Below, in pieces: positions 41,370 to 53,738 of a DNA stretch of 64,000 nucleotides (position 1 is its first letter; each line of letters opens with the position of its first letter). This DNA is from Neoarius graeffei. Lineage: Eukaryota; Chordata; Actinopteri; Siluriformes; Ariidae. Below the pieces are notes generated by a model. It had not been told where the DNA came from and searched no databases. It saw only the letters and a list, made by a program, of their open reading frames with translations. Both the position numbers and the translations under genes were made by a program. The DNA lies in contig NC_083586.1 in the NCBI RefSeq assembly GCF_027579695.1, forward strand, positions 1,353,501 through 1,417,500, read 5' to 3'.

Positions 41370-41432
<63 letters not shown>
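41370..41432. repeat. (TA)n microsatellite
   Basis: Uninterrupted alternating TA of about 63 bases at the 5' edge of the surviving hAT coding sequence. Open frames reading YIYIYI across it are artefacts. Confidence 0.95.
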
Positions 41433-41435
<3 letters not shown>

Positions 41436-41446
41436 AATTCCCATTT

Positions 41447-42133
41447 ATGCAGCATACAAGAATCAAGGATGGAGATACTATCCACTCAGAAATTTATTTA
41501 AAAATAAAGGCTCTGCGTATCTCCTTTAAGCTCCAAGGTCCCAACCAGCTTTTCAGCTCACTGTTTTCAAATGTGAAATCATTTGAAGCTAAACTGAAGC
41601 TGTGGCAAGTGCAACTGGAAAGGGGAAACACTGTGCACTTTGCTACTTTGCAAGAACAAAAGCCTGCTGTGACATCTGAATATGCTGGGGAGTGTGCAAA
41701 TCTACTCCAGGCCTTTGGAGAGAGGTTCCAGCTGATGAGAAGTTACAAGAAGGACCTGAACATATTTGCAACACCATTCAATGTGGAATCAGCTGATGTG
41801 CCTGACAACCTACAGCACAAAATAATTGAGCTGCAAAGCAACAATGAGCTCAAAGCTAGGTACAACAACCTTCCTCTACTTGAGTTCTACAAACTGTATG
41901 TGCGTCCTGAGGATTTTCCCACTCTGAGGAGACATGCCCTGAAGTTTGCATCACTGTTTGGGACAACTGACTGCTGTGAGCAGTTCTTCTCAAAACTGAT
42001 CCTTGCAAAAAATCGGTTCTGCTCAAGACTGACTGACCCAAACCTGGAAAACCAGCTGCGAGTAGCATCGTCATCTGTACCATCTGACATCAGACGCCTC
42101 ACCAAAGAGAAGCAGTTCCAGCCTTCACATTAG
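41447..42133 (+). pseudogene. C-terminal part of a hAT-superfamily transposase (Charlie / GTF2IRD2-like)
   Basis: The frame gives 228 residues ending at a natural stop at 42131. It reads like the C-terminal third of hAT transposases of the type domesticated in GTF2IRD2 and EPM2AIP1. Visible segments are NIFATPFNVESADVPDNLQ followed by an LQSNNELKARY stretch, then the dimerisation region with FASLFGTTDCCEQFFSKL and SRLTDPNLENQLRVA. The BED zinc finger and catalytic part are missing upstream, where a TA microsatellite now sits, so it cannot encode an active transposase. The first in-frame ATG at 41447 is not a real start. The matching right terminal repeat lies at 42486-42500. The family call rests on pattern recognition of these motifs. 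Confidence 0.8.
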
Positions 42134-42485
42134 GTCAGCCAGGTATAATAATAACAATTGGTAAAATATTATTATATTGTAGCATCTTCATTACATCAAA
42201 TGCTCAAAGTGCTTTACATCAGTACATATAAAATCAATAAGAACACAAGACCAAAAACAGCATTAAAACAATAAGAGGTGGATAAAATTTAAAAAAGAAA
42301 ATGGGAAGATTAAAAAGGGATAAAATATAAAGTTACACCAATAAAGTTGCTTTATTTGAATAGCATGAAAGAAAGCTAAAATAAATGGGCTGCATCTTAA
42401 TTTTCAGCAGAGGTTATGGGTTAAAAAATGTAGTTTGGCCCCCACAGAATGTTATAAAACTCGAAATGGCCCTTGAAAGGAAAAA
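42134..42485. other. 3' untranslated part of the hAT element
   Basis: AT-rich sequence between the transposase stop and the right terminal repeat. The last 75 bases (about 42412-42485) contain the ccacagaatg and ggcccttgaaagg phrases that precede the terminal repeat. No gene. Confidence 0.6.
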
Positions 42486-42500
42486 GGTTCCCCACCCCTG
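42486..42500 (-). mobile_element. right terminal inverted repeat of the hAT element
   Basis: The sequence ggttccccacccctg is the complement of CAGGGGTGGGGAACC, a Charlie-type hAT terminus. It lies 353 bases after the transposase stop. The next eight bases, cgctacat (42501-42508), would be the target duplication, but the left terminus was not found, so this cannot be confirmed. Confidence 0.7.
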
Positions 42501-42757
42501 CGCTACATGATTGGTTCCTTGGTTCCTCTCCATTATATATACCCAGAGTCTTGCCCCTCGTGTCGCGTGTGGGTGCATGCCACACATAGGGGTAGAAAGT
42601 GAAATGCACTTCTGTCTTGCAGGCCACACAAATAGCAAGTGTGGAATACCTGTGGAATACTTCTGAGGCACATCACTCATACAATGACCGTGCGTCACTC
42701 ATGCGTCTTACTGTCATCACAAAAAGCCCCTACTAGCCGCACTGCTGACTTGGTTCA
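42501..42757. other. spacer without a recognised gene
   Basis: About 260 bases between the hAT terminus and the 3' end of the minus-strand L2-like LINE. No coding potential or repeat structure was recognised. Confidence 0.5.
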
Positions 42758-44290
42758 GGTCAAGTCAAGTTTATCTGTATAGCACTTTTAACAATAAACA
42801 TTGTCGCAAAGCAGCTTTACAGAATTTGAACGACTTAAAACATGAGCTAATTTTATCCCTCATCTATCCCCAATGAGCAAGCCTGTGGCGACAGTGGCAA
42901 GGAAAAACTCCCTCAGACGACATGAGGAAGAAACCTCAAGAGGAACCAGACTCAAAAGGGAACCCATCCCCATCCAGGCAACAACAGACAACATGACTAT
43001 AACATTAACAGTACTAACATAAAGTCAGCTTCGTTGATGCTATAAACCCCCACCGACGGAAACCCGAGCACAAAACCGTTCACAACAACCGTAGTCCTAA
43101 AGTCAGCAAGTCAACTGCAGTCCCCAGCCACAAAAGCACCACTGCAAGAGTCCAGCGCGTCCTCCAGGCATGACCCCCAACTGTCCACGTGGGGCCGTCC
43201 TCCACAGGAGCGATGCGATGAGACTCCAACCAGACACAGGGCACCAGGATGGATCAGGCAGGTCCGAGGAGCAGAAGAGGTCAGCATCTCCATCCCAGGA
43301 CCAAGATGTAACTCAGAGGGACATATTTGGTGGGGGGGGAGAGAAAACACAGGTTGTTAGGTATGCCCAATGTCACCTGAATAAGTAGGAACCATATAGA
43401 TATTGCACTGAGTACAAGTAGGGACTCCGGCAACTAACTATGACAGCATAACTAAAAGGGGAGAGCCAGAAGATAACACAGGCATGAGGGGCCCCGGGAC
43501 ATAAAGCAGCCAGTCACTACATCGTCAACAAATTCGAGTGAGCAAGCGAGTGGGGGACTGACAGCATCCATTCATCCCAGTTTACCAAAACACTCTGTCT
43601 GAGGATCCTCCAGATCTACACCTTTACCTCATAAACACCATTAACACAAGGCTTGGCTAAACAGATATGTGTTCAGCCTAGACTTAAACATGGACTGTTT
43701 CTGATTCCCGAACACTACTTGGAAGGCTGTTCCATAACTGTGGGGCTTTGTAAGAAAAGTCTTCGCCCCCGATGTAGCCTTCACTATACAAGGTACCAGC
43801 AGATAGCCTGCACCTTTTGATCTAAGTAGGCACGGCGGGTCATAGAGGAGCAGAAGTTCACTCAGGTACTGTGGTGCGAGACCATTCAGTGCTTTCAAGG
43901 TCAAGAATAGTATTTTACAATCAATGTGAAATCTGATTGGGAGCCAATGCAGTGTGGATAAGACAGGGGTGATGGGGCCATATTTTCTCACTCTAGTAAG
44001 GACTCTTGCTGCTGCATTTTGAACTAACTGGAGCTTGTTTATGCACTTATTGGAACATCCAGACAGTAAGGCATTACAATAATCCAACCTGGAGGTAATG
44101 AAAGCATGAACTAGTTTTTCTGCGTCATGTAATGACATTAAATTTCTTATCTTAGCAATATTTCTGAGATGAAAGAAAGCTATCCAAGTAACGTTATCAA
44201 TGGGTTTTGAATGAAAGACTGGGGTCGATAATCACTCCGAGGTCTTTTACTGCTTTGTAGGTACATTCAGTCCGTCTCTTTAAGAAACTA
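42758..44290 (-). mobile_element. L2-like LINE, 3' portion, minus strand
   Basis: Read on the minus strand, the element runs from the end of the reverse-transcriptase region through the C-terminal domain and a roughly 880-base 3' UTR. It ends near 42758 in a tail related to that at 41147. Before the main open frame, 44139-44275 still reads AVKDLGVIIDPSLSF, a segment typical of L2/CR1 reverse transcriptases, but is broken by stops. Similarity ends at 44290; a further upstream piece of an L2-like RT lies at 46622-46755, suggesting a later insertion split one element. Confidence 0.8.
43641..44138 (-). pseudogene. L2-like LINE ORF2 C-terminal fragment
   Basis: This open frame of 165 residues contains AFITSRLDYCNALLSGC, LQLVQNAAARVLTRV and PVLSTLHWLPI. 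That run follows the reverse-transcriptase core in L2/CR1-group LINE proteins of fish. It ends naturally in MFKSRLNTYLFSQALC. The catalytic RT motif is not in this piece, and the upstream continuation carries stops, so the copy is dead. The ATG at 44138 is internal, not a translation start. Confidence 0.8.
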
Positions 44291-45135
44291 CATTTCCCAT
44301 CAGCCAACTTCCGCGTTGGCCTATGTCACGCGTGGGCAGGATCACCAACATCACATCCTACATGAAGGCATAAGAAACCCAGGAACTCCTAGCTCCACCT
44401 CTTTTGGCACCATGATTCAACACGGACACAAGGAGGAATCGCTCGCTCCGCAAGCAAACCCAAAAAGACATCTTTTCTTTTCTTTCTTGCAAGAATCAGA
44501 GTTTCGCGCTTTTCTTTGTTTACCTTTGGCCACGGTAAAAATCCAGAATCGCGCGATTTTAAACTCAGCTCGAGCTACAACCGGTTTTTCATTTGTTCCT
44601 TATAAGTACATACAACACTGCAACCAGGCAGTTATTTTAAAGTTAAGAAGCGATTGAATCCTTTTTAACTCAAAAGCTGTGCACAGTATTTAATCAGAGA
44701 CTTTCTTTTCATCACGAGCAACCGTCGTCGGATCAAGAAGTTCTCTGCTCCACGGAATCGCCTCATGGAAGACTCACGTGCTCCACAACGGCGAACCTCC
44801 AAAGTCTCGGAACATCTCTTCATAATCTTGCTAGAGGCAAGATACTGAGTAAGACTTGGCATTTGGGCAAAACCTAGTCTTAGGAATTTAGCTTTTATTG
44901 AAGTAGTGTGAATTTAAACTCACATTTAATTGTTACACTATAGACATGCAGCGTAATGAATTGATTTATTTGTTTTAATCTCTCAATTGTTTTAATAGAT
45001 AGGCTGTGCATGCTTCTCTTTATTCTCTACTAACATACTTAATTTCCTTATACATCTTGACCGCATCAAGATTTCAGTGGATTCAGTATTGTTATGAGCT
45101 AGTGGGTTAACTACCGGCTAGTCCTTTGTTACTTA
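44291..45135. other. unrecognised sequence inside the split L2-like LINE
   Basis: About 850 bases with no gene I can identify. It starts with actacatttcccatcagcc, which resembles a ZNF143/STAF promoter element (inference only). The heptamer aagaaac occurs at its left edge (about 44284) and again near 46640, and may be a target duplication of the insertion that split the LINE. Open frames here (113 residues plus, 65 residues minus) show no recognisable domain. Confidence 0.4.
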
Positions 45136-45754
45136 TGCCGCTTTTCCACTACCAACGCGGCTGAGTTGGGCTGAGCCGTGCCATGCTGAGTCGGGCTGAG
45201 TCGAGCTGAGCGGGGCTGTTGGAGTTGCATTTCGACTACAACCGCGCTGAACTGTGCTGGCTGGAAGTGGGTGGACACATTGGGTGGAGTTAGCGAAAGT
45301 GGGTGGACGTCAGGTGATGTCATTAGGCAGCGCAAACAGTGACATCAGTGACCTTTTAAGCGGTAGTCTCACAACCCGGAGAGTAAACAATAAACATGGA
45401 GGACATGGAGTCGTTAGTGTTGCTGGTCTTGGTGCTGTGGCTTGTTGTCGCTGACAACGCCAACAGATACTGGCAAGAGCGTATAGATGAGGCGAGGCGC
45501 ATAAGGCTTCATAATTCTCGTAATTCTCCTTCTTCCGGGTTTACGGTGTTTACAGATCCCAGCGTGCTCGCGGGGCGTGTGAGTACACTCCTCCTCACCA
45601 ATCAGTGCACAGGGGAGTGTCTGCTCACACCCCTAGCCTCACTCAGCTCGGTTTGGCTTGCTTCAGCCCCACTCCAAAACCGTGGGAGTTTTGGGGGCTG
45701 AGCAGGGCTGAAGCGAGCTGAAGTGAGCTGAAAAAGGGTAGAGGAAAAGGGCCA
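45136..45754 (+). mobile_element. PIF/Harbinger-like non-autonomous element
   Basis: Termini are TGCCGCTTTTCCACTACC at the left and the complement of TGGCCCTTTTCCTCTACC at the right. They are flanked by TTA on both sides (45133-45135 and 45755-45757), the 3-bp target duplication typical of PIF/Harbinger. The 619-bp body is rich in gctgag/ctgagc phrases near both ends, extending the inverted similarity. An open frame from ATG 45396 begins MEDMESLVLLVLVL, then has a DNANRYWQERIDEARR stretch, and may be the N-terminus of the element's nuclease. The catalytic domain is absent, so the element is non-autonomous. Confidence 0.75.
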
Positions 45755-46621
45755 TTAGAAACACGTGGTCACAGGGCTCAACAGGCCTCACAAACACCTT
45801 AGCTAAACACACGGCTAATTCTTTTGTTCTATTAGCCTCCAGGGCTAATTGTATTGTCTCAAGGGATCACAAGGCCTCCACCACGTGGAGTTAGCTACAC
45901 AGAGCTAATCTAGGCCTACACAAACACGTGGCCTCTCACAAACACACCTTTAGCTAGCAACCAGAGCTAAATCCTTTGTTCTCAAACCCCACGTGGTGAC
46001 ACACCCTCCTTAGCTAGCATTCCTTTGTCTTAGCTTAGCCACACGAGGTTAATCTAAGCACACACACGGACATACCTAGCTAGCATCCCACGCTAGCCTT
46101 CTGCTCAGGCCATAGGGCCTTTCACACACCAGGCCTGACACACACAAACACATCTTAGTTAGCACACAAAGCTAATCTTTTGTTTTCACCACAACACACA
46201 CACACACACACACACATCTCACTGTTTGTATATATTTCAACTGCCATTATTCATTTTTATATTTGTTATAATAAATTCATTTATTATTGAAACTGTGTGT
46301 CTTTATTTGTTGTGTCTAACAATATCTTTGAAGTCCCCAATCTCCAAGAATTCAAAGGTGCATATGATTTATGTAATATGGTAAGTGATCATAATAATTT
46401 GGAATATACCATAACTTAGCTGTTTGGTAATTTATTATTATGCACCAAAATTAATGGTATTAATTAATGAGACTGATTCCATAAGTGATTTAATGATAAT
46501 ATGAGACTGATTCAATGAAAATGATTCACTGAAAATGATTCAAATGAGACTGATTCAATTTAATTATTAACCTTCAAATTTAATGAGACTGATTTAATGA
46601 GATTGATCACTCAATTACCCA
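45755..46621. other. low-complexity region with degenerate gctaat and gactgattcaatga repeats
   Basis: 45790-46120 repeats phrases such as ttagctagc and gctaat at irregular spacing, and holds several CACGTGG motifs (near 45763, 45880, 45925 and 45990). 46192-46217 is a CA microsatellite. 46460-46610 repeats gagactgattcaatga-like phrases. A polyadenylation-like aataaa occurs near 46270. No gene is visible; it might be the remains of a solo LTR, which I cannot show. Confidence 0.45.
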
Positions 46622-46755
46622 AATGTACCCACAACGTGAAGAAACAGAAAGGCCATCCAGAGTCACTGTGGCATCAGAAAGCTTACTTCTAGCTGCATGT
46701 GGTCTGAGTACAAGTACTTCAGTCTTGTCAGAGTTAAGCAGAAGGAAATTAATAA
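46622..46755 (-). mobile_element. L2-like LINE reverse-transcriptase fragment
   Basis: On the minus strand this reads INFLLLNSDKTEVLVL followed by SDATVTLDGLSVS. That is the segment lying just before the VKDLGVIIDPSLSF motif in L2-like RTs. The latter motif is found on the same strand at 44200-44275, so 46622-46755 and 42758-44290 probably belonged to one LINE. At the other edge (46755) it meets the tail of a different LINE. Confidence 0.7.
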
Positions 46756-46756
46756 G

Positions 46757-48366
46757 CATTGTTTATTGTTTATTTGCACATAAAAGAAAAGTCATTTTGT
46801 TAAAACAGAGAAAAAAGGACATGCAGGGGAAGACCAGAAACCCCCAAGGTTTTTCAAGGGTTTTCCCCTATACTATGATTAATTACTGTATGGTCATAAC
46901 AATTTCGGTGATTATAACATGCATACATAAATAAATGAGATCAAACAAAAGATAAAAGCAAATCATTATCGAAATACAAGAAAATTAGGGAAAACTAACG
47001 AACTAACTAACTTATGAGATAATACAATCAAATAACATATCAAATTAAACAGAAGTTAAAGAAAAACAAATACACAATTTAAACTAATAAGTAATAAATC
47101 ATAAGTACATAGTAGAAAAAGTAAAAAAAAAAGTAAATACCAAATCTTTACATATATAAGTAAACCTAAACAAGAAAAACAAACAAATCAGGAGGTGGTA
47201 GTTGGCTTGTCTATGAAGTCATTTTTTATATATTTTTTGAAAGTGGGTAGGGACAAACAATTTCTTAGGGATTGACTTAAACTGTTCCATATGGAGGGGC
47301 CTCTAAACATTATTGTGAATTGCCTTAGATTAGATTTTGTCATTATTGGCCTTAAATTGTTTTGCTGTCTGGTACTATGACTATGGATATCTAAATTGAA
47401 TTTGAATAAATCCTTGTAATGCTCTGGTAAAAAAGAACTTTTATGGATTACTTTATGAACGAAAATGGCTGTTTGAAGTTTGTTTACCGTATGTCATATA
47501 CTGTCAAGACTTTCAGATCGTAAAATAGAGTCACTGAGTTTGCTAAGAAAGGGACATTTGATGCAATTCTCACAAAGTGCTTTTGTAACTGGTACAGTGG
47601 TTTGATGGAAGTAGTATAAGTATTTACCCAGATAATATTGCAATATGATAACAGGAGTATATCAAGCTGTAATACAAAGTCATAAATATTTTACGTGAAA
47701 GGCAACTTGCAACTTTTCTTATGATTCCAATATTCTTCTAAATCTGTTTGCAAATATGAGCAATATGAAACTTCCATGTGAGTTTTTCATATATTATGAC
47801 TCCAAGAAAATGTGCATTAATTACCTGTTTAATGGGTTTGTCATCTATGAATATCTTAGCCATTTCTATACTGTATTTCTTATTTCTTTCTGTAAAGATT
47901 ATGAAATTTGTTTTATCTATATTGATGGACAACTTATTTGCCTTGAACCAGTGATTTAGCTTGCCTAGTTCATCATTTATCATTATTATAATTGTATCAA
48001 AATTTTTATGAGACATGAATAGATTAGTATCGTCTGCAAATAGTAATGTAAAGAGTTTGTCTGATACCAATGCGAGGTCATTCACATAAATCAAGAACAA
48101 AAGAGGACCAAGTATGGATCCTTGAGGGACTCCACATGTTACAGTTTTATGGGATGAGACAAAACTATTACTAAAAACATATTGCTTTCTATCGGACAGA
48201 TAATCTTTTAACCATTGTAAGGCAAAACCTTTAAAACCACAGGAGTTTAGTTTATTGAGTAGTATATTGTGATCTACAGTGTCAAAAGCTTTAGATAAGT
48301 CGAGAAAAATTCCGACGGTAAATTCGTTATTTTCCAGCATCCAGTGTTTAATGTCCTTACAGCTGC
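46757..48366 (-). mobile_element. 5'-truncated CR1/L2-group LINE (second family)
   Basis: The element is read on the minus strand. It begins abruptly at the satellite junction (about 48366), continues through the RT domain to 47738, and then a C-terminal region broken by stops. That region still reads ILRSESLDS and RGPSIWNSLNQSLRN (complement of about 47270-47520). It ends in a noncoding tail with aataaacaataaacaatg at 46757-46775. The oligonucleotide-repeat tail touches L2 sequence, so this LINE probably inserted into the older L2 copy. Confidence 0.75.
47738..48366 (-). pseudogene. LINE reverse-transcriptase fragment
   Basis: About 209 residues of a non-LTR reverse transcriptase. Motifs in order are FLDLSKAFDTVDHNILLNKL, WLKDYLSDRKQYV, CGVPQGSILGPLLFLIYVND, the catalytic LFADDTN, and KANKLSINIDKTNFIIF. 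The endonuclease domain and first RT motifs are missing because the copy is truncated at the satellite boundary. A stop follows HICKQI, and later domain pieces continue with further stops. The first two or three codons of the open frame lie in satellite sequence, so no genuine start exists. The clade is CR1/L2-like by motif wording; I cannot place it more precisely. Confidence 0.85.
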
Positions 48367-49045
48367 CCAAAGTGATTCGTGTTAGGGTTATAGCTGCACA
48401 AAGTGATAATTTTCAGGGTTATAGCTGCGCAAAGTCATAATTTTTAGGGTTATAGCAGCACAAAGTGATAATTTTTAGGGTTATAGCTGCGCAAAGTGAT
48501 AATTTTTAGGGTTATAGCTGCACAAAGTGATAATTTTTAGAGTTATAGCTGCGCAAAGTGATTATTTTTAGGGTTATAGCTGCAAAAAGTGATAATTTTT
48601 AGGGTTATAGCTGCACAAAGTGATAATTTTTAGAGTTATAGCTGCGCAAAGTGATTATTTTTAGGGTTATAGCTGCACAAAGTGATTATTTTTAGGGTTG
48701 TAGCTGCGCAAAGTGATAATTTTTAGGGTTATAGCTGCGCAAAGTGATAATTTTTAGGGTTGTAGCAGAGTGATTATTTTTAGGGTTATAGCTGCGCAAA
48801 GTGATAATTTTTAGGGTTATAGCTGCTCAAAGTGATAATTTTTAGGGTTATAGCTGCGCAAAGTGATAATTTTTAGGGTTATAGCTGCGCAAAGTGATTA
48901 TTTTTTGGGTTATAGCTGCGCAAAGTGATAATTTTTAGGGTTATAGCTGCGCAAAGTGATAATTTTTAGGGTTGTAGCTGCACAAAGTGATTCGTGTTCA
49001 GGTTATAGCTTTACAACATGATTCGTGTTAGAATTATAGCAGCAG
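48361..49045 (+). repeat. second 31-bp satellite array, diverged variant
   Basis: About 21 units of 31 bp, with core tagctgcgcaaagtgataat followed by ttttaggg. The monomer length and the tagctgcacaaagtgat core are shared with the main array, but the rest differs. The first and last units (48361-48385 and about 48985-49045) carry gattcgtgttag, the main-array type, so they look like transitional units. The array abuts the truncated LINE on the left and single-copy histone flank on the right. Confidence 0.95.
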
Positions 49046-49780
49046 GAAGGAATTCCACAGTCGGGTTCACATCTCTTTTGATGTCGTCCGAGTAGAGCTC
49101 CAGGAGTGTGGAATAAAATAACCAAAAGGCTGCAGCAGAGTCTCCGCCTGGCCTAGTCTTCCTGTTGGCACATCAAATTCCACCAAATCCAACACCACAA
49201 CTCACCCACATAGATGGACACACACACACACACACACACCCCTGACACCCAGGCGCGCACACTCACTCCAAAGTTGTGCTTTCCACAGCACAAAAGCGGC
49301 TCCGTTTCCAAAACTTCACACTACACTCGGACAGTAGAAATCCATCAGGGTCATTGACAGGGCTCTCCTTCCTTCCACTCAGCCCAGAGCGCTTACAGCG
49401 GCCACGCTGTTTCTCAGCCCGTTTTTACACAGGGCATCGCACAAAACGCGCAGCCCGCCGGCTCGAGCCACACCGTGCTGTTTTATGGCCACTGCGCGAC
49501 ACGCTCGGTCTGTACCTGGGCCTGCTGGAGCTCGGGAGAAACGAGAAAGCCCGTTCTCGCTAAACGTGTGCTCGATCACTTTGGATCTTGTCTTCCGAGT
49601 CTTATTTTCGCCGAGAAACGCTGTGAGAAAACACAAGTGCGAGTGTGTGACGGAAGCGCGCTCACTCAGCGGCAGCACGGTTGAGTCTCAAATGTTCTCA
49701 TGAGCGCTTTTAAGCCCCGCTCCCGGCCTCCGTTTCCCACACAGCGTTTCACTCGCTTCCGCTACTGAGCTCTGAGACAG
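49046..49780 (+). promoter_or_regulatory. H1 upstream region and promoter
   Basis: No gene was recognised from 49046 to about 49600 apart from an AC microsatellite at 49218-49239. Closer to the gene, AAACACAA at 49628-49635 fits the H1 box of S-phase linker histone promoters. CTTTTAAG at 49707-49714 is a TATA-like element about 70 bases before the ATG. Overlapping short open frames at 49276-49703 have no recognisable domain. Confidence 0.55.
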
Positions 49781-50353
49781 ATGGCAGAACTCGCTCCCGC
49801 CGCCGCGCCGGCCAAAGCACCCAAGAAGAAAGCAGCTTCAAAGACCAAGAAATCAGGCCCGAGCGTCGGCGAGCTCATCATCAAAGCGGTTTCTGCGTCG
49901 CAGGAGAGGAGCGGTGTGTCCCTCTCCGCCTTGAAGAAAGCTTTACAGGCCGCCGGATACGATGTGGAGAAGAACAACTCCCGCGTTAAAATCGCCGTCA
50001 AGAACCTTGTGAGGAAAAGCGTCCTGGTGCAGACCAAAGGGACCGGTGCGTCTGGCTCTTTCAAGCTGAACAAGACGCAGACCGCAGGCAAGAAAGCCGC
50101 GCCCAAAGCCAGAAAGGCGGCCGCCAAAAAACCCACCGCGGCTAAGAAGCCCAAGAAGGTAGCGGCCAAGAAGTCTCCTAAGAAGGCAAAGAAGCCCCCC
50201 GCCAAGAAAGCCACCAAGAGCCCGAAGAAGGCGAAAAAAACGTCGACCCCCAAAAAGGCTGCCAAGAGCGCGAAGAAGACAAAAACTGCCAAGCCCAAAG
50301 CCGTAAAGCCCAAAATGGCCAAGGCGAAAAAGGCGGCCCCCAAAAAGAAGTGA
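49781..50353 (+). CDS. linker histone H1
   Basis: This intact 190-residue gene has no intron. Linker histone H1 binds the nucleosome at the DNA entry/exit point and compacts chromatin. A short Ala/Pro/Lys N-tail leads into the winged-helix globular domain at about residues 25-98 ([47 protein letters not shown]). The remaining ninety residues are an almost pure Lys/Ala/Pro tail with SPKK and TPKK motifs, the usual CDK phosphorylation sites. The start at 49781 is the first ATG after the TATA-like box and gives the standard MAE start. The stop (50351-50353) is followed 33 bases later by the histone 3' stem-loop, so this is a replication-dependent H1. It opens the five-gene cluster. Confidence 0.97.
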   Translation: MAELAPAAAPAKAPKKKAASKTKKSGPSVGELIIKAVSASQERSGVSLSALKKALQAAGYDVEKNNSRVKIAVKNLVRKSVLVQTKGTGASGSFKLNKTQTAGKKAAPKARKAAAKKPTAAKKPKKVAAKKSPKKAKKPPAKKATKSPKKAKKTSTPKKAAKSAKKTKTAKPKAVKPKMAKAKKAAPKKK

Positions 50354-50385
50354 ACGTGTTTGATTAATGTTTTCTTTCCCTAAAC

Positions 50386-50401
50386 GGCTCTTTTAAGAGC
50401 C
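50386..50401 (+). terminator. H1 histone 3' stem-loop
   Basis: GGCTCTTTTAAGAGCC: six-base stem, four-base loop, with A residues before and ACC-type flank after. This is the SLBP-binding element that replaces polyadenylation in replication-dependent histone mRNAs. Confidence 0.95.
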
Positions 50402-50547
50402 ACCCATGTTTTTGTTAAAAGAGCAGTATTCCATATTCACTCAGGATATCAGATGCTGCTGATTGTTGTGGAGTTGATTCCTGTGACAGGAGGGCTGTCA
50501 TGAACTGAGAGTCAGGGCTGATGAAACTAATAATTTAGATTTCTATA

Positions 50548-50592
<45 letters not shown>

Positions 50593-50844
50593 ATATATAT
50601 ATATATAATTTAAGTTTATCTATATGCCTACATTCCTTTCTTTCCTTTTTTTATCTCTCTCACACACCCGTGTGATGGTTGTCACGCAGGCTGAAGCTGG
50701 AATTTGATGGTATGTTTGTGATTGGTTCTTCTGCCACAATGATCTTAACCAATCGTGCGTGGCAGTGTTGTCTTTATCACAGAGGGCATGAGCTGCAGCG
50801 CTTTTTATTTCAGAGTTGTTCCTGCAACAGATCTGAGCAGCAGA
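50402..50844 (+). promoter_or_regulatory. H1-H2A spacer with TA repeat and H2A promoter
   Basis: 50551-50607 is a TA microsatellite interrupted by cgat on both sides, making it palindromic. Upstream of H2A there is an inverted CCAAT box (attgg, 50721-50725), a direct CCAAT box (50749-50753) and a T-rich TATA-like ctttttattt at 50801-50810, 35 bases before the ATG. The rest of the spacer shows nothing. Confidence 0.6.
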
Positions 50845-51193
<349 letters not shown>

Positions 51194-51226
51194 ACTCACC
51201 CACTGCTGCATTCGTCAGTCCCCAAA

Positions 51227-51242
51227 GGCTCTTTTAAGAGCC
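51227..51242 (+). terminator. H2A histone 3' stem-loop
   Basis: GGCTCTTTTAAGAGCC, the same 16 bases as at the other four genes, 33 bases after the stop. Confidence 0.95.
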
Positions 51243-53395
<2,153 letters not shown>

Positions 53396-53425
53396 TAAAC
53401 GCGGACTCCGTCTAACGCACACAAA

Positions 53426-53441
53426 GGCTCTTTTAAGAGCC
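53426..53441 (+). terminator. H3 histone 3' stem-loop
   Basis: GGCTCTTTTAAGAGCC, 27 bases after the H3 stop. A cagaaacgag phrase 14 bases further on may be the U7-pairing downstream element. Confidence 0.93.
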
Positions 53442-53726
53442 ACCTCACTGTCTCACAGAAACGAGCCCGTCTCCATCCCCTGCACGGAACACCGTTCTGT
53501 TTGAGCTCACGGTTCGAGTGGAGTCGGAGCAGTGAAACAGAACAGCTGTTAGGACACACTGGCCAGAGTTCTAGAACTCCTCGCGGTTTGACTGACAGGT
53601 TTTTGTCCCCGTCCTTTTAGATATTGTGTCTGAGCGCCGCTTCAGTAATCAGAAGAGAGAAGCAGAAAGTTTTCTCCGCTGCTTGGAAATGAGCAAAGGT
53701 AATGTTGTATTTAATAATTGGTCTAT
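53442..53726. other. spacer after H3
   Basis: Roughly 285 bases with no recognised gene. A ttttag acceptor-like site near 53620 and an aaaggtaatg donor-like site near 53697 flank a purine-rich stretch, but there is no supporting homology. Confidence 0.4.
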
Positions 53727-53738
53727 ATGTATCAAGGA

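Noticed and set aside
41219-41485. Open frames with YIYIYI runs on both strands
   Set aside because: They are translation of the TA microsatellite.
43111-43388. Open frames in the LINE 3' UTR (and 40635-40921)
   Set aside because: They lie in the noncoding tail shared by two inverted LINE copies; no protein motif.
44326-46322. Solo LTR spanning 44326-46322
   Set aside because: A TG start and an ACA end can be picked, and a polyadenylation-like signal is present, but no matching target duplication was found.
49276-49703. Four overlapping open frames upstream of H1
   Set aside because: GC-rich promoter sequence with overlapping frames on both strands and no recognisable domain.
49762-50343. 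193-residue minus-strand frame opposite H1
   Set aside because: Its Ala/Phe/Leu-rich sequence is the complement of the lysine-rich H1 tail; a shadow.
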